Below are positions 24,316-34,768 of a stretch of DNA of 35,546 nucleotides, piece after piece. Origin of the DNA: Bacillota bacterium (GTDB lineage Bacteria; Bacillota; Clostridia; Peptostreptococcales; Anaerovoracaceae); the NCBI GenBank assembly GCA_029239605.1, contig JARBUO010000021.1, forward strand, positions 1 to 35,546, given 5' to 3'. Made by a program: the position numbers and the translations under genes. The notes beneath the pieces were generated by a model. The model was not told the DNA's origin. It did no database searches and saw only the letters and a program-made list of their open reading frames with translations. Each line of letters opens with the position of its first letter. The first letter of the stretch is position 1.

Positions 24316-25074
24316 TTACGAAACGCCAAACAGCGTCAAAAGCTCCGGCTCACCATCAGTAATAACAACAGTATTTTCATAATGAGCGGAAAGTTTCCCA
24401 TCAACTGTGACTACAGTCCAATTATTTTGAAGGACCTCGACCTCATAGTCTCCCTGGTTGATCATGGGTTCAATGGCGAACACCATGCCGGGAGCAAGCC
24501 GCGGACCTCTGCCCGGTTTTCCGTAGTTTGGAATCTGAGGCTCTTCATGCATTGCCCTGCCAACTCCGTGTCCTACAAAATCCCGAATGACAGAAAATCC
24601 TTCCGCTTCCGCTTTTCTTTGAATCGCCGCGGAAATGTCCGAAAGCCGATATCCAACTTTACAAAACTTCAGTCCTTCGAAAAAACTTTGTTCTGTTACC
24701 GTAATCAGCTTTTGTGCTTCCGGGCTGATTGCTCCTACCGGATAGGTTCTTGCAGCGTCGCTGACATACCCTTTATAGGTGCTTCCAACGTCAACGCTTA
24801 CGATATCACCATCTTTAAGAATCTTTTTCTCCGAAGGGATACCATGAACCACTTCCTCGTTCACCGAGACACATGCGCTCGCAGGGTAGCCATTATATCC
24901 TTTAAAGCTGGGAATCATCCCATTCTTTAAAATTGTACTCTCGACAAAATCGTCGATTTCCTTTGTGGACATCCCTGGACGAATCATGCTTGATAGTTCC
25001 GATAGAATAAATGCGGTGACCTTTCCGGACTCTCTCATGATATCAATTTCCTGTTGTGATTTGATGATAATCAT
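24316..25074 (-). CDS. map: Type I methionine aminopeptidase
   Basis: 252-aa metalloenzyme removing the initiator methionine from new proteins. The metal-site segments are VSVDVGSTYKGYVSDAART (two Asp), GHGVGRAMHEEPQIPNYG (His) and FAIEPM plus the late HYENTVVIT (two Glu). Its ATG overlaps the adk stop (ATGA), and AGGAG lies just upstream, so the two are translationally coupled. Confidence 0.96.
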   Translation of the reverse strand: MIIIKSQQEIDIMRESGKVTAFILSELSSMIRPGMSTKEIDDFVESTILKNGMIPSFKGYNGYPASACVSVNEEVVHGIPSEKKILKDGDIVSVDVGSTYKGYVSDAARTYPVGAISPEAQKLITVTEQSFFEGLKFCKVGYRLSDISAAIQRKAEAEGFSVIRDFVGHGVGRAMHEEPQIPNYGKPGRGPRLAPGMVFAIEPMINQGDYEVEVLQNNWTVVTVDGKLSAHYENTVVITDGEPELLTLFGVS

Positions 25075-25721
25075 TCATGATCTCCTATTGCACTCACAAT
25101 GCCATCAAAAACCTCATCAAGTCCTTTGCTTCCGTCGACATGTGCGATGTTGCCTACCTTTTCATAATAGGCCACAAGGGGCTTCGTCAGTGCGGCGTAG
25201 ACTTCGATACGGTTTTCAACCGTTGCAGCGGTGTCATCAGATCTCTGATAGAGAGCTCCTCCGCAAACATCACAGATACCTTCCTTTTCAGGGGGCATAT
25301 TGATGACATGATAACTGGCACCGCAGTTTCTGCAAACTCTTCTTCCAATTAATCTCATCATCAGTACTTCCTTGTCGATATCGATATCGAGCACCATATC
25401 AACAGAAAGGTTTCTTTCATTTAAAAATTTATCCAGCTGTTCCGCCTGGTTTACTGTCCTTGGAAAACCGTCCAGTAGAAAGCCGTTCTTACAGTCTTCC
25501 TCTATCAGGCGTGCTTCCGCAATCTCTAAAACTAGATTATCAGGAACGAGTTCACCCTTGTTCATGTATTCTTGCGCCTTAATGCCAAGTTCTGTTCCCT
25601 CTTTAATGTGACGTCTGAAGATGTCACCGGTTGAGATGTGAGGGATGTTGTATTTCTGGCATATTCTGGCTGCTTGAGTACCCTTACCGGCACCTGGGGG
25701 GCCGAGTAGTATAAGTCTCAT
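25071..25721 (-). CDS. adk: Adenylate kinase, zinc-containing LID
   Basis: Interconverts ATP, ADP and AMP. The 216-aa protein starts MRLILLGPPGAGKGTQA (P-loop); the upstream extension in the open frame is discarded because GGAGG lies 9 nt before this ATG. The LID domain carries four cysteines (CRNCG and CDVCGG, about 130-153), the structural zinc form usual in Gram-positives. DGFPRTVNQAEQL is the AMP-binding segment. It follows secY as in the standard spc operon. Confidence 0.96.
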   Translation of the reverse strand: MRLILLGPPGAGKGTQAARICQKYNIPHISTGDIFRRHIKEGTELGIKAQEYMNKGELVPDNLVLEIAEARLIEEDCKNGFLLDGFPRTVNQAEQLDKFLNERNLSVDMVLDIDIDKEVLMMRLIGRRVCRNCGASYHVINMPPEKEGICDVCGGALYQRSDDTAATVENRIEVYAALTKPLVAYYEKVGNIAHVDGSKGLDEVFDGIVSAIGDHE

Positions 25722-25783
25722 TCTCAAGATCCTCCATGCAAATCCTCTAAGCATGAAATCATTTAAGCTTTCGATTTCAACTG

Positions 25784-27067
25784 CTATTTGAGGAACCCTT
25801 GGTAATTTCTCATAACCATTTGCGATTCTAGCTGTTTCATTGTGTCAAGTGCAACACCGACTACGATTAGCAGTGACGTTCCGCCAAAGCTTACGTTCAT
25901 TGGTGTCAGGTGGCTGATCAGGGTCGGCAGCGTCGCAATGAAGGCAAGGAAAACAGCCCCAACAAATGTGATTCTGGTCATTACTTTATTTAAATATTCA
26001 ACTGTTGATCTACCGGGTCTGATTCCGGGGATAAATCCACCGTTCGCTTTCATGTTGTTCGCTACTTCCATCGGATTAAAAGTAACCGCTGTATAGAAAT
26101 AGGTAAAGAACATGATTAGTATAACATTAAGCAAACCGTAAATCCATACACCCGGGTTTCCCTGCAGAGAAAACCACTTCTGTACAAAGGCGGTAAAATT
26201 ACCACCGCTGGGCAGAAAGTAGGTAACTGTCAGAGGGAATTGCAGCAGAGACAGAGAGAAGATGACCGGTATAACGCCGGCTTGGTTCACCTTCATCGGA
26301 ATGTGGGTGCTCTGTCCTCCGTACATTTTTCTTCCGACAACACGCTTCGCATACTGTACGGGGATTCTTCTCTGTCCCTGCTGGATGAGAATGATTCCCA
26401 CAATTACGATCAGCGCGAATACAACAAACAGGAGGATGGTTACAATACCCATTTCGCCTGCCTGCAGCTTCACCCATGTCTGGTGGAAAGCACTTGGAAT
26501 GCGGGATACGATACCTGCCATGATGATGAGTGAGATCCCGTTTCCAATGCCGTTTTCATTGATCTGCTCGCCGAGCCACATCAGGAATGCGGTACCAGCG
26601 GACAGTGTCAAAACGATAACTGTGATAGAGAAAAAGTCCTTGCTGACAACCGCCTGGCGGAACAGTCCCACGGAAAGTCCGATGGCCTGAACAAACGCCA
26701 ATACGACGGTGAGATATCTCGTATACTGAGCAATCTTCTTTTTTCCTTCGGTTCCTTCCTTTGCAAGAGCCTCCAGGCTGGGCACCGCAATGGTAAGAAG
26801 CTGTAAAATAATCGAGGCCGTTACATAAGGAGTGATGCTCAAAGCAAAGATTGTAAAGTTGCTGAACGCCCCTCCTGAGAACAGGTCAAACAGGCCAAAC
26901 AGTCCTGTGTTGCCGCTGAATACTTCCTTGAGGATATCTCTGTCAATACCGGGCACCGGAATGTTTGAACCAAGTCTGAAAACAAAAAGCATTAACAATG
27001 TGAAGATGATCTTTTTTCTGATATCCGCGATCTTCCACGCCTGGCCGATTGTTTTTATCATGCTCAT
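25784..27067 (-). CDS. secY: Protein translocase channel subunit SecY
   Basis: 427-aa pore-forming protein of the Sec translocon with ten membrane helices. The plug/TM2 region GGAFSNFTIFALSITPYVTASI and the loop RRIPVQYAKRVVGRKMYGGQ are typical. It starts 1 nt after the rplO stop, so the two are probably translationally coupled. Confidence 0.97.
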   Translation of the reverse strand: MSMIKTIGQAWKIADIRKKIIFTLLMLFVFRLGSNIPVPGIDRDILKEVFSGNTGLFGLFDLFSGGAFSNFTIFALSITPYVTASIILQLLTIAVPSLEALAKEGTEGKKKIAQYTRYLTVVLAFVQAIGLSVGLFRQAVVSKDFFSITVIVLTLSAGTAFLMWLGEQINENGIGNGISLIIMAGIVSRIPSAFHQTWVKLQAGEMGIVTILLFVVFALIVIVGIILIQQGQRRIPVQYAKRVVGRKMYGGQSTHIPMKVNQAGVIPVIFSLSLLQFPLTVTYFLPSGGNFTAFVQKWFSLQGNPGVWIYGLLNVILIMFFTYFYTAVTFNPMEVANNMKANGGFIPGIRPGRSTVEYLNKVMTRITFVGAVFLAFIATLPTLISHLTPMNVSFGGTSLLIVVGVALDTMKQLESQMVMRNYQGFLK

Positions 27068-27068
27068 C

Positions 27069-27509
27069 TTAGATCACCTCTGCCTTTCCTCCGGCTTGTT
27101 CGATCTTCTCTATAGCAGTTTTACTAAATTTGTGAGCCTGAACGGTTACACTCTTTTCAAGATTACCCTCTCCAAGAATTTTGATTCCGTCAACAACCTG
27201 CTTTGCTAATCCCTTCTCCTTCAGAAGCTCGGGAGTAACCACGGTACCTGCTTCAAATATATTTAAGTCATCAACATTTAGAATGATATATTCTTTCTTC
27301 CAGATGTTTGTGAAGCCCCTCTTCGGGATTCTTCTGTATAATGGCATCTGGCCGCCTTCGAAACCAAGTCTGGTTCCGCCGCCGCTTCTGGAATTCTGTC
27401 CATTCATACCTCTTCCCGCGGTCTTACCCTGTCCGGTAGCTGTACCTCTGCCCTTTCTCTTAGGCTTTCTGGTAGAACCCTCTGCAGCTTTTAATTCATG
27501 CAGTTTCAT
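27069..27509 (-). CDS. rplO: 50S ribosomal protein L15
   Basis: uL15, 146 aa, a late-assembly large-subunit protein. The glycine/arginine-rich N-terminus ([18 protein letters not shown], then [18 protein letters not shown]) threads into 23S rRNA. It is located between rpmD and secY, the canonical position. Confidence 0.97.
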   Translation of the reverse strand: MKLHELKAAEGSTRKPKRKGRGTATGQGKTAGRGMNGQNSRSGGGTRLGFEGGQMPLYRRIPKRGFTNIWKKEYIILNVDDLNIFEAGTVVTPELLKEKGLAKQVVDGIKILGEGNLEKSVTVQAHKFSKTAIEKIEQAGGKAEVI

Positions 27510-27527
27510 TTCTCAACACCTCCAATC

Positions 27528-27713
27528 TTACACTTCTTCTATCTGTAAAAGATGCTTTACTTTTTCTACCGCTCCGCGTGTCTGGGGGGTGTCGGGACGT
27601 TCCACCGTCTGATTCAGTTTTCTCAGTCCCAACGCTTCGACTACTTTTCTTTGAAGTGGGGAAGCGCCGATGACACTCTTGGTTAACGTGATTTTAATTG
27701 TTTTATCTGCCAT
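27528..27713 (-). CDS. rpmD: 50S ribosomal protein L30
   Basis: uL30, 61 aa, the short bacterial form (KITLTKSVIGASPLQRKVVEALGL, with the middle KLNQTVERPDTPQTRG). GGAGG lies 10 nt before the ATG; the gene is 13 nt from rpsE. Confidence 0.96.
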   Translation of the reverse strand: MADKTIKITLTKSVIGASPLQRKVVEALGLRKLNQTVERPDTPQTRGAVEKVKHLLQIEEV

Positions 27714-27726
27714 TTACGTCTCCTCC

Positions 27727-28233
27727 TTATCCAAGTATTTCTTCCTTAGTTTTCCCTCTGAGTCTCGCGATCTGATCAACAGTCTTAAGACCTCTCAGGC
27801 CTTCAATTGTAGCGTATGCCATGTTACCCGCATTGTTTGAGCCAATAGACTTCGCTCTTACGTCTTTCACGCCAGCAAGTTCTAATACAGTACGTACTGC
27901 ACTTCCCGCGATTACTCCTGTACCGGGAGCAGCAGGCATGATCAGAACCTCTCCGGCGCCGAAAATTCCCAGGTTCCTGTGAGGAACTGTTGTTCCTACC
28001 ATAGGAACATATATCAATTTTTTCTTTGCATCTTCGATTGCTTTTCTTACGGCCTCAGGAATTTCCTGAGCTTTTCCAAGACCTACGCCAACATATCCTT
28101 CGCCGTTTCCGACTACAACAGTTACGCTGAATCTGAAGTTTCTTCCGCCCTTAACAACCTTTGCAACACGTCTGATGTTAACGATGGATTCCTTTAAGTC
28201 AAGCTTGGATGCATCAATCATATTCTGTCGCAT
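27727..28233 (-). CDS. rpsE: 30S ribosomal protein S5
   Basis: uS5, 168 aa, at the mRNA entry site and involved in decoding fidelity. It has the double-stranded-RNA-binding-like N-domain ([20 protein letters not shown], with [20 protein letters not shown]) and the C-domain [18 protein letters not shown]. The first ATG has GGGAG 7 nt upstream; an ATG four codons later is a less likely start. Confidence 0.96.
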   Translation of the reverse strand: MRQNMIDASKLDLKESIVNIRRVAKVVKGGRNFRFSVTVVVGNGEGYVGVGLGKAQEIPEAVRKAIEDAKKKLIYVPMVGTTVPHRNLGIFGAGEVLIMPAAPGTGVIAGSAVRTVLELAGVKDVRAKSIGSNNAGNMAYATIEGLRGLKTVDQIARLRGKTKEEILG

Positions 28234-28251
28234 TCCTTTTCTCCCTTCCTG

Positions 28252-28617
28252 TTAGAATTTCAGTCCGGCTTCACGTGCTCCGTCAGCCAGTTCTTTTACT
28301 CTTCCGTGATATAAGAATCCGCCTCTGTCAAAGGCAACGGTTTCGATTCCCTTTTCAAGGGCTCTCTTTGCCACAGCTTCTCCAACCAGCTTTGCAGCCG
28401 CTTTGTTTCCGCCGTATGCAGCCTGCGCCTTTATGTCTTTATCAAGGGTGGATGCAGCAGCCAACGTTGCTCCGCTGACGTCGTCTATGATCTGAACGGA
28501 GATATTTTTGATGCTTCTAAAAACGCAAAGTCTTGGTCTTTCAGGAGTTCCGGACAGGTTTTTCCTGACTCTTGCATGTCTGGCCAGACGTCTCTCTGTT
28601 CTACTCTCTTTTGCCAT
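28252..28617 (-). CDS. rplR: 50S ribosomal protein L18
   Basis: uL18, 121 aa, a 5S rRNA-binding protein of the central protuberance, with the basic N-terminus [16 protein letters not shown] and the C-terminal [20 protein letters not shown]. It sits between rplF and rpsE with small gaps. Confidence 0.97.
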   Translation of the reverse strand: MAKESRTERRLARHARVRKNLSGTPERPRLCVFRSIKNISVQIIDDVSGATLAAASTLDKDIKAQAAYGGNKAAAKLVGEAVAKRALEKGIETVAFDRGGFLYHGRVKELADGAREAGLKF

Positions 28618-28632
28618 TTATCTCACTCCTTC

Positions 28633-29181
28633 CTATTTCTTCTTACCGCCGGTCTTGCCTTCTTTTCTGCGGATTACTTCGCCAGCGTACTTAATTCCCT
28701 TGCCCTTATATGGCTCAGGCTGTCTCCACTTTCTGACGTTTGCCGCATAGTTTCCAACAAGTGCCTTGCTGATACCTCTGACGATGATTTCAGTTGGGGT
28801 CGTAACCTCAGTCTGAATTCCATCAGGGTCTACCATTTCGATAGGATGTGAGTAACCCAGGTTCATTACAAGGGTATTGCCCTTCTTTTCAGCTTTGTAA
28901 CCAACGCCGACCATCTGGAGTTTTTTCTCGAATCCGGTTGTTACTCCTGTTACCATGTTGCTGATCAGCGTTCTGGAAAGTCCGTGAGCGGATCTTGCTT
29001 CCTTAACGTCAGAATCTCTGGTAACGGTCAGTACACCGTCATTAATCTCAACTTTTATTAATTTGCTGATCTGTTCCTGCAATTCACCTTTCGGACCCTT
29101 TACAGTAACAACATTGCTGTCGCTTACCTTAACCTCTACGCCGGCAGGAAGAGCAACAGGCAGTCTACCTATTCTTGACAT
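28633..29181 (-). CDS. rplF: 50S ribosomal protein L6
   Basis: uL6, 182 aa, near the factor-binding site. Two homologous subdomains are visible; the second ends with the signature [22 protein letters not shown], from which the protein runs into a basic tail (TGGKKK). Confidence 0.97.
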   Translation of the reverse strand: MSRIGRLPVALPAGVEVKVSDSNVVTVKGPKGELQEQISKLIKVEINDGVLTVTRDSDVKEARSAHGLSRTLISNMVTGVTTGFEKKLQMVGVGYKAEKKGNTLVMNLGYSHPIEMVDPDGIQTEVTTPTEIIVRGISKALVGNYAANVRKWRQPEPYKGKGIKYAGEVIRRKEGKTGGKKK

Positions 29182-29195
29182 CTTCTATTTCCTCC

Positions 29196-29594
29196 CTACC
29201 AAACATAGCAAATAACTTCGCCGCCTACGCCTAGTTTTCTGGCTTCCTTGTCGCTGATGATTCCATTTGAAGTGGAAATAATGGCGATCCCAAGTCCTCC
29301 AAGTACTTTTGGCACCTCGTCGCTCTTGGCATATACCTTAAGCCCCGGCTTAGAAATTTTCTTGATACCACTAATAACGCGTTCTTTATCTGCACCGTAT
29401 TTCATATAAATCTTGATGGTGCCCTGTTTATCATCTTCTATAACGTCAAACCCTTTAATGTAGCCTTCAGCAGTCAGGATTCCCGCGATGGATTTCTTCA
29501 TCTTGGAACCAGGAATCTCAACGGTCGCATGTCCTACAGTATTGGCATTTCTGATTCTTGTTAGCATATCTGCTATAGGATCTGTCATGGTCAT
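29196..29594 (-). CDS. rpsH: 30S ribosomal protein S8
   Basis: uS8, 132 aa, a central-domain 16S rRNA binder. The signature [20 protein letters not shown] is at the C-terminus. [11 protein letters not shown] offers two start codons; the first is 10 nt after GGAGG and is preferred. Confidence 0.97.
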   Translation of the reverse strand: MTMTDPIADMLTRIRNANTVGHATVEIPGSKMKKSIAGILTAEGYIKGFDVIEDDKQGTIKIYMKYGADKERVISGIKKISKPGLKVYAKSDEVPKVLGGLGIAIISTSNGIISDKEARKLGVGGEVICYVW

Positions 29595-29626
29595 TTTTGA
29601 AGTACCTCCTTCCTATTTACTATCAT

Positions 29627-29812
29627 TTACCAGCTTGCTTTCTTAACGCCTGGAATTTCACCTTTGTAAGCCAGTTCTCTGAAACAGATACGGCATATAC
29701 CATATTTTCTCAAAACCGAATGCGGTCTTCCGCAAATTCTGCATCTTGTATATGCGCGCGTTGAAAACTTAGGTTTTCTAGCCTGTTTTACTTTGAGAGA
29801 TGTCTTTGCCAT
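29627..29812 (-). CDS. rpsN: 30S ribosomal protein S14 type Z
   Basis: uS14, 61 aa, the short zinc-binding form: Cys24, Cys27, Cys40 and Cys43 ([20 protein letters not shown]). It is essential for assembly of the subunit head. Position between rplE and rpsH is canonical. Confidence 0.97.
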   Translation of the reverse strand: MAKTSLKVKQARKPKFSTRAYTRCRICGRPHSVLRKYGICRICFRELAYKGEIPGVKKASW

Positions 29813-29822
29813 TTGTTCCCTC

Positions 29823-30365
29823 CTATTTCTCGAACGGCATTCCCAGGAACTCGAGAAGAGCCAATGCTTCTTCGTCTGTCTTTGCCGTTGTGGTGAATAC
29901 GATATTCATTCCTTTGATTTTGTCTACCTTGTCAAAGTTGATTTCAGGGAAAATAAGCTGTTCTTTGATTCCCATAGAGTAATTTCCTCTGCCATCAAAT
30001 GAATTCTTGCTCACTCCTTTAAAGTCCCTTACTCTAGGAAGAGAAATGTTGAAGAATTTGTCTGCAAACTCATACATGCTGTCCCCTCTTAAGGTAACCT
30101 TAGCTCCGACAGACATTCCCTGTCTTAACTTGAAGTTTGCAATAGACTTCTTTGACTTTGTAACAACCGGTTTCTGACCGCTGATCAGGGAAAGTTCTTC
30201 CACTGCGGTCTCCATCAGCTTGGCGTTGTCCTTCGCGTCTCCAAGACCCATGTTAATGGTGATCTTTTCGAGTTTCGGCACTTCCATAACATTCTTATAT
30301 TTGAACTTTTCCATTAAAGCGTTAAATGTTTCACTTTTATAAGTTTCTCTCAGTCTAGCTGCCAA
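29823..30365 (-). CDS. rplE: 50S ribosomal protein L5
   Basis: uL5, 180 aa, binds 5S rRNA and contacts the P-site tRNA. Family marks are [36 protein letters not shown] and the C-terminal [20 protein letters not shown]. Confidence 0.97.
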   Translation of the reverse strand: MAARLRETYKSETFNALMEKFKYKNVMEVPKLEKITINMGLGDAKDNAKLMETAVEELSLISGQKPVVTKSKKSIANFKLRQGMSVGAKVTLRGDSMYEFADKFFNISLPRVRDFKGVSKNSFDGRGNYSMGIKEQLIFPEINFDKVDKIKGMNIVFTTTAKTDEEALALLEFLGMPFEK

Positions 30366-30389
30366 GATTGTTCCCTCCTTTCAAACTAA

Positions 30390-30695
30390 TTAGTCGATTA
30401 CCTGACCGGTTTTCTTGGATACTCTCTTCTTCTTTCCGTTCTCGATCTTGTATCCGATTCTCGTCGGGGCCTTTGCCTTGCTATCATAGAGCATTACATT
30501 TGAAACATGGATAGGACCTTCCTGATGCTTGATTTCAGCTTTCAGTGTTCTCGTTTGTTTCTGGTGCTTTGTCTGGATGTTGATTCCCTCTACGATAACT
30601 TTCTCTTCTGTCGGCATTGCTCTCAGAACCTTGCCCTTTTTTCCTTTATCCTTACCGGTAATAACCATTACCGTATCGTCTTTCTTAATATGCAT
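30390..30695 (-). CDS. rplX: 50S ribosomal protein L24
   Basis: uL24, 101 aa, an assembly initiator that binds the 5' end of 23S rRNA. The KOW motif is DTVMVITGKDKGKKGKVLR at the N-terminus. It is full length and located in its canonical position. Confidence 0.97.
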   Translation of the reverse strand: MHIKKDDTVMVITGKDKGKKGKVLRAMPTEEKVIVEGINIQTKHQKQTRTLKAEIKHQEGPIHVSNVMLYDSKAKAPTRIGYKIENGKKKRVSKKTGQVID

Positions 30696-30710
30696 CTGTA
30701 CACCTCCCCA

Positions 30711-31079
30711 CTAAAGTACTTCTGGTGCCAATGACACGATTTTCATAAAGCTCTTTTCTCTAAGCTCCCTGGCTACTGGCCCGAAAATACGAGTTCCAAC
30801 AGGATTCTTATCTTCCTTTATAATAACCGCTGCATTCTGGTCGAACTTGACATAGCTTCCGTCAACTCTTCTGGCGCCATGCTTTGTTCTGACAACAACA
30901 GCTTTCACAACGTCGCCCTTTTTGACAACTCCGCCCGGAGTCGCTTCTTTTACAGCGCACACGATGATATCGCCTATGTTCGCATAATGGCGGCTTGTTC
31001 CCCCCAGTATACGGATACACAATAATTCTTTCGCGCCTGAATTGTCAGCTACTCTTAATCTGCTTTCCGGCTGAATCAT
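30711..31079 (-). CDS. rplN: 50S ribosomal protein L14
   Basis: uL14, 122 aa, at the subunit interface. It begins [20 protein letters not shown], the conserved start, and contains [20 protein letters not shown] near the C-terminus. Confidence 0.97.
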   Translation of the reverse strand: MIQPESRLRVADNSGAKELLCIRILGGTSRHYANIGDIIVCAVKEATPGGVVKKGDVVKAVVVRTKHGARRVDGSYVKFDQNAAVIIKEDKNPVGTRIFGPVARELREKSFMKIVSLAPEVL

Positions 31080-31096
31080 GACTGGTGCCTCCTTTA

Positions 31097-31363
31097 CTAT
31101 TTAACTTTTTCCATTACGTTGACAAGTCTCCATCTCTTATCTTTGGAAAGAGGTCTTGTTTCCATAATTCTTACTTTATCGCCGATGTTGCACTCATTAT
31201 TTTCATCATGAGCCTTAAACTTCTTGGTTCTCTTTACAGATTTTCCGTAAAGGGAATGTCTTACGAAGTCTTCGACAGCAACAACGATTGTCTTATCCAT
31301 CTTATCGCTTACAACTAAGCCAACCTTGGTCTTTCTTCTGTTTCTATCTTGAATATCCAACAT
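31097..31363 (-). CDS. rpsQ: 30S ribosomal protein S17
   Basis: uS17, 88 aa, an OB-fold 16S rRNA binder. It has [17 protein letters not shown] and the signature [20 protein letters not shown]. Confidence 0.97.
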   Translation of the reverse strand: MLDIQDRNRRKTKVGLVVSDKMDKTIVVAVEDFVRHSLYGKSVKRTKKFKAHDENNECNIGDKVRIMETRPLSKDKRWRLVNVMEKVK

Positions 31364-31381
31364 ATTACATCCTCCTTTCGA

Positions 31382-31585
31382 TTATCCTTGAACCTTCTTC
31401 AGCTCTTTTTCTCTGATTATGGTCTTCACGCGTGCGATTTCTTTCTTGACGTCCCTCATCTTGATGGGATTTTCAAGCTGACCTGTTACGTGCTGGAATC
31501 TCAGATTAAAGAGTTCATTCTTCAGCTTCTTTACTTCAGCAGTCAGTTCGACTTCTGTCATTTCTCTCATCTTTTCAATCTTCAT
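31382..31585 (-). CDS. rpmC: 50S ribosomal protein L29
   Basis: uL29, 67 aa, a two-helix protein at the tunnel exit, with [19 protein letters not shown]. Its start codon overlaps the rplP stop by one base (TAATG), indicating coupled translation. Confidence 0.97.
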   Translation of the reverse strand: MKIEKMREMTEVELTAEVKKLKNELFNLRFQHVTGQLENPIKMRDVKKEIARVKTIIREKELKKVQG

Positions 31586-32019
31586 TACGCTTCACCACCC
31601 TCTGCAATTTCCTGGCCTTTGATGGCAAACTTGCTCTTTACGGGAAGCTTGTGGGATGCAAGCCGCATAGCTTCTCTAGCAGCAGCCTCCGACACGCCCT
31701 CGATTTCGAACATGACTCTTCCCGGTTTTACTACTGCTACCCAGTACTCAGGAGCTCCCTTACCGGAACCCATTCGGACTTCAGCAGGCTTCTTCGTTAC
31801 CGACTTGTGTGGGAAAATCTTTATAAATACTTTACCACCTCTTTTGATAGATCTGGTCATCGCAATACGGGCAGACTCTATCTGATTTGAAGTGATCCAA
31901 CCACATTCCTGTGCAATCAGGCCATATGCACCGTAAGTAATGGTATTACCCTTGGTTGCTATGCCCTTCATTCTTCCTCTGTGGACTCTACGACGTTTCA
32001 CTCTTTTTGGCATTAACAT
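31585..32019 (-). CDS. rplP: 50S ribosomal protein L16
   Basis: uL16, 144 aa, positions A-site tRNA. The N-terminus [17 protein letters not shown] and the [19 protein letters not shown] segment are diagnostic. GGAGG lies 9 nt before the first ATG of MLMPKR. Confidence 0.97.
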   Translation of the reverse strand: MLMPKRVKRRRVHRGRMKGIATKGNTITYGAYGLIAQECGWITSNQIESARIAMTRSIKRGGKVFIKIFPHKSVTKKPAEVRMGSGKGAPEYWVAVVKPGRVMFEIEGVSEAAAREAMRLASHKLPVKSKFAIKGQEIAEGGEA

Positions 32020-32045
32020 CGCTGTCTTCCTCCTTTCTCTATCGC

Positions 32046-32942
32046 TTATTCTGTTGCTTCAGCTGCTGGTGCTTCTGCCTTTACTTCCTGTGGAGCAGGA
32101 GCTGCTGCCGGCTTCGGAGTTCTGGTTCTTGGGTTTACAGCTCTCTTTTCTTCCGGTCTGCTTTCACCTCTCGGGCCGTTTCTATCGTCTCTTCTTGGCC
32201 TGTCACCATCTCTTCTCGGCCTGTTGTCACCATCTCTTCTCGGTCTGTCGTTTCTTCTTCTGTCTCCGCCTCTTTCCGGCTTATCTTCCGGAATCGGACT
32301 CTTCAGACCTTTTTCAAGAATCTCGCCGTGATTGATCCAGACTTTGATTCCAATTTTTCCGTAGGTTGTATTTGCTTCAGCAAAACCATAATCGATATTC
32401 GCTCTCAGTGTATGGAGCGGAACATTACCCTCGCTGTACTTTTCGCTTCTGGCAATTTCAGCGCCGCCCAGTCTTCCGGAAACAAGAACCTTGATTCCTT
32501 TTGCACCGGATTTCATGGTTCTTCCGATGGCCTGTTTCATGGCTCTTCTGAAAGAGATTCTCTTTTCGAGAGCTTGTGCAATGCTTTCAGCGGTCAGCTG
32601 TGAATCGAGCTCGATTCTCTTGATTTCCACGATATTGATCAGCGTGCTCTTGCCGGTAAGCTTTTCAACCTCAGCCTTGAGCTCGTCGATTCCGTTACCG
32701 GATCTTCCGATAACCATACCGGGCTTCCCAGTGAGAACGGTTATTTTAACCTGATTGTTTGCTGCTCTATCAATTAATACCTTTGAAATTCCTGCTGCGT
32801 AAAGTCTTTTCTTCACAAATTCTCTGACCTTGTGGTCTTCTACGAGATAATCTGCAAAATCTTTCTTATCTGCATACCATTTGGAATCCCAGTCTTTTAT
32901 AATGCCCACTCTCAATCCATGTGGACTTACTTTCTGACCCAT
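32046..32942 (-). CDS. rpsC: 30S ribosomal protein S3 with a long disordered C-terminal tail
   Basis: uS3 at the mRNA entry channel, with helicase activity on mRNA. The folded part (1-~216) is standard: the KH domain has [19 protein letters not shown] and the C-domain has [22 protein letters not shown]. Residues ~217-298 form an extra 82-residue tail: an Arg/Asp-rich section with repeats of RPRRDGD, then an Ala/Pro/Glu-rich end. Bacterial S3 is usually about 210-230 aa, so the tail is additional; it may bind RNA or other charged partners. It is in frame and ends in a normal stop. Confidence 0.96.
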   Translation of the reverse strand: MGQKVSPHGLRVGIIKDWDSKWYADKKDFADYLVEDHKVREFVKKRLYAAGISKVLIDRAANNQVKITVLTGKPGMVIGRSGNGIDELKAEVEKLTGKSTLINIVEIKRIELDSQLTAESIAQALEKRISFRRAMKQAIGRTMKSGAKGIKVLVSGRLGGAEIARSEKYSEGNVPLHTLRANIDYGFAEANTTYGKIGIKVWINHGEILEKGLKSPIPEDKPERGGDRRRNDRPRRDGDNRPRRDGDRPRRDDRNGPRGESRPEEKRAVNPRTRTPKPAAAPAPQEVKAEAPAAEATE

Positions 32943-32968
32943 TCAACGAACCTCCTGTTCTGAATATT

Positions 32969-33301
32969 TTATCTTTCCTTTAAAGTAACGCCTACGTGGC
33001 TGCTTCTCTTTAGAATAACGGATGCTCTGCCCTGCGCTCCGGCTCTCCATCTCTTCATTGTGGGTCCCTGGTGGGCATAAACTTCAGCTACATAGAGCTT
33101 GTCAACGTTCATGTCGAAATTGTTCTCAGCGTTTGCTGCTGCTGATTTAACAACCTTCTCAACGATTTCAGCGCCCTTTCCGGGTGTGAATTTTAATATG
33201 GTCAGCGCCTCGCCTAAGTTCTTTCCTCTTACCAGATCGGTAACAGGCTTCAGCTTGATAGGAGACATCCTTACATATTTTGCAACTGCTTTTGCTTCCA
33301 T
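32969..33301 (-). CDS. rplV: 50S ribosomal protein L22
   Basis: uL22, 110 aa. Its beta-hairpin lines the exit tunnel and is a site of macrolide-resistance changes; the hairpin region AYAHQGPTMKRWRAGAQGRAS looks intact. The C-terminal RSSHVGVTLKER is typical. Confidence 0.97.
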   Translation of the reverse strand: MEAKAVAKYVRMSPIKLKPVTDLVRGKNLGEALTILKFTPGKGAEIVEKVVKSAAANAENNFDMNVDKLYVAEVYAHQGPTMKRWRAGAQGRASVILKRSSHVGVTLKER

Positions 33302-33321
33302 TGATTAAGATCCTCCTTTAC

Positions 33322-33606
33322 TTATTTTTTCTTAACTTTCGAAGACTTATCTGCGGCATGACCTCTGTAGTTTCTGGTAGGAGCGAATTCTCCGAGTCTG
33401 TGTCCAACCATGTCTTCAGTGATATATACCGGAACGTGCTTTTTTCCGTCATGCACCGCGATTGTGTGTCCCACCATCTGCGGGAATATAGTTGATGGCC
33501 TTGACCATGTTTTCAGAACTTTCTTTTCGTTTGCTGCGTTCAGGCCATCGATGACCTTGAGCAACTTTTCATTTACAAAAGGGCCTTTTTTTAGTGATCT
33601 TCCCAT
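33322..33606 (-). CDS. rpsS: 30S ribosomal protein S19
   Basis: uS19, 94 aa, in the subunit head with S13. It starts [11 protein letters not shown] and contains [18 protein letters not shown], the family signature. Confidence 0.97.
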   Translation of the reverse strand: MGRSLKKGPFVNEKLLKVIDGLNAANEKKVLKTWSRPSTIFPQMVGHTIAVHDGKKHVPVYITEDMVGHRLGEFAPTRNYRGHAADKSSKVKKK

Positions 33607-33628
33607 TTTTTCTGCTTCCTCCCTTCAA

Positions 33629-34462
33629 CTATTTTTCGTTACGTTTCTTTACGATATATTGATTTGACGGTTTATTCTTCTTTCTTGTCTTATATCCAAG
33701 AGCAGGCTTACCCCAAGGAGTAACCGGGCTAACTCTACCAATACCGGTCTTTCCTTCTCCACCACCGTGCGGATGGTCGTTCGGGTTCATTACGGAACCT
33801 CTGACAGTAGGTCTGATACCCATGTGTCTTTTTCTTCCGGCTTTACCGATCTTGATATTTTCGTGGTCCAGATTTCCAACTTCGCCGATGGTAGCTCTGC
33901 ACTCGATTCGGATTCTTCTCACTTCTCCGGAAGGAAGTCTTACGGATGCGTAATTTCCTTCTTTCGCCATGAGCTGAGCGCCGTTTCCTGCGGAACGAAC
34001 CATCTGTCCGCCCTTGCCAGGCTTAAGCTCGATGTTGTGGATGATTGTACCAACGGGAATGTTCTTTACAGGAAGCGCATTTCCTACCTTGATGTCAGCA
34101 TCCGGTCCGGATACGAGCACATCGCCGACCTTCAGTTTGTTTGGCGCGATGATATATCTTTTTTCTCCGTCGGCATATACGATCAGAGCGATATTTGCAC
34201 TTCTGTTAGGATCGTACTCGATGGTTGCTACATTACCAGGGATACCATCTTTTGTTCTCTTAAAATCGATGATTCTGTACTTTGGTCTTGTACCGCCGCC
34301 TCTGTGTCTTACGGTGATCTTACCACGGACGTTTCTTCCCGCGTTTTTCTTTAATGTAACCGTAAGAGACTTTTCCGGGGTACTTGTTGTGATTTCTTCA
34401 AAAGTTGAAACCGTCATTCCTCTTAATCCAGGAGTGGTCGGATTATACTTTTTAATTCCCAT
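33629..34462 (-). CDS. rplB: 50S ribosomal protein L2
   Basis: uL2, 277 aa, needed for subunit joining and close to the peptidyl-transferase centre. The histidine segment [17 protein letters not shown] and the C-terminal [13 protein letters not shown] are present. Confidence 0.98.
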   Translation of the reverse strand: MGIKKYNPTTPGLRGMTVSTFEEITTSTPEKSLTVTLKKNAGRNVRGKITVRHRGGGTRPKYRIIDFKRTKDGIPGNVATIEYDPNRSANIALIVYADGEKRYIIAPNKLKVGDVLVSGPDADIKVGNALPVKNIPVGTIIHNIELKPGKGGQMVRSAGNGAQLMAKEGNYASVRLPSGEVRRIRIECRATIGEVGNLDHENIKIGKAGRKRHMGIRPTVRGSVMNPNDHPHGGGEGKTGIGRVSPVTPWGKPALGYKTRKKNKPSNQYIVKKRNEK

Positions 34463-34477
34463 ATCTTTCGTCCCTCC

Positions 34478-34768
34478 TTACAGACCTTGGAAGAATTCGA
34501 TTTCCTTACTCTTTGCTGTAAGGGTTACGATGGCTTTTTTGGATGCTGCCGTTCTTCCCACGTTTTTTCCCATTCTCTTTACTTTACCTTGAACATTCAT
34601 AATGTTTACTTTTTCTACTTCTACTCCGAAGATTTCTTCCAGTGCGTGCTTTACCTGAGTTTTGTTTGCGCTGGTAGCAACCTTGAAGGTATATTTTTTA
34701 TTAGCCGCGTCGTCCATGGATCTTTCGGAAATGACCGGCTTAATAATAATGTCGTAGGCGGTTGTCAT
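34478..34768 (-). CDS. rplW: 50S ribosomal protein L23
   Basis: uL23, 96 aa, at the tunnel exit where signal recognition particle and trigger factor dock. It shows [21 protein letters not shown]. The start codon overlaps the rplD stop by one base (TAATG). Confidence 0.97.
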   Translation of the reverse strand: MTTAYDIIIKPVISERSMDDAANKKYTFKVATSANKTQVKHALEEIFGVEVEKVNIMNVQGKVKRMGKNVGRTAASKKAIVTLTAKSKEIEFFQGL

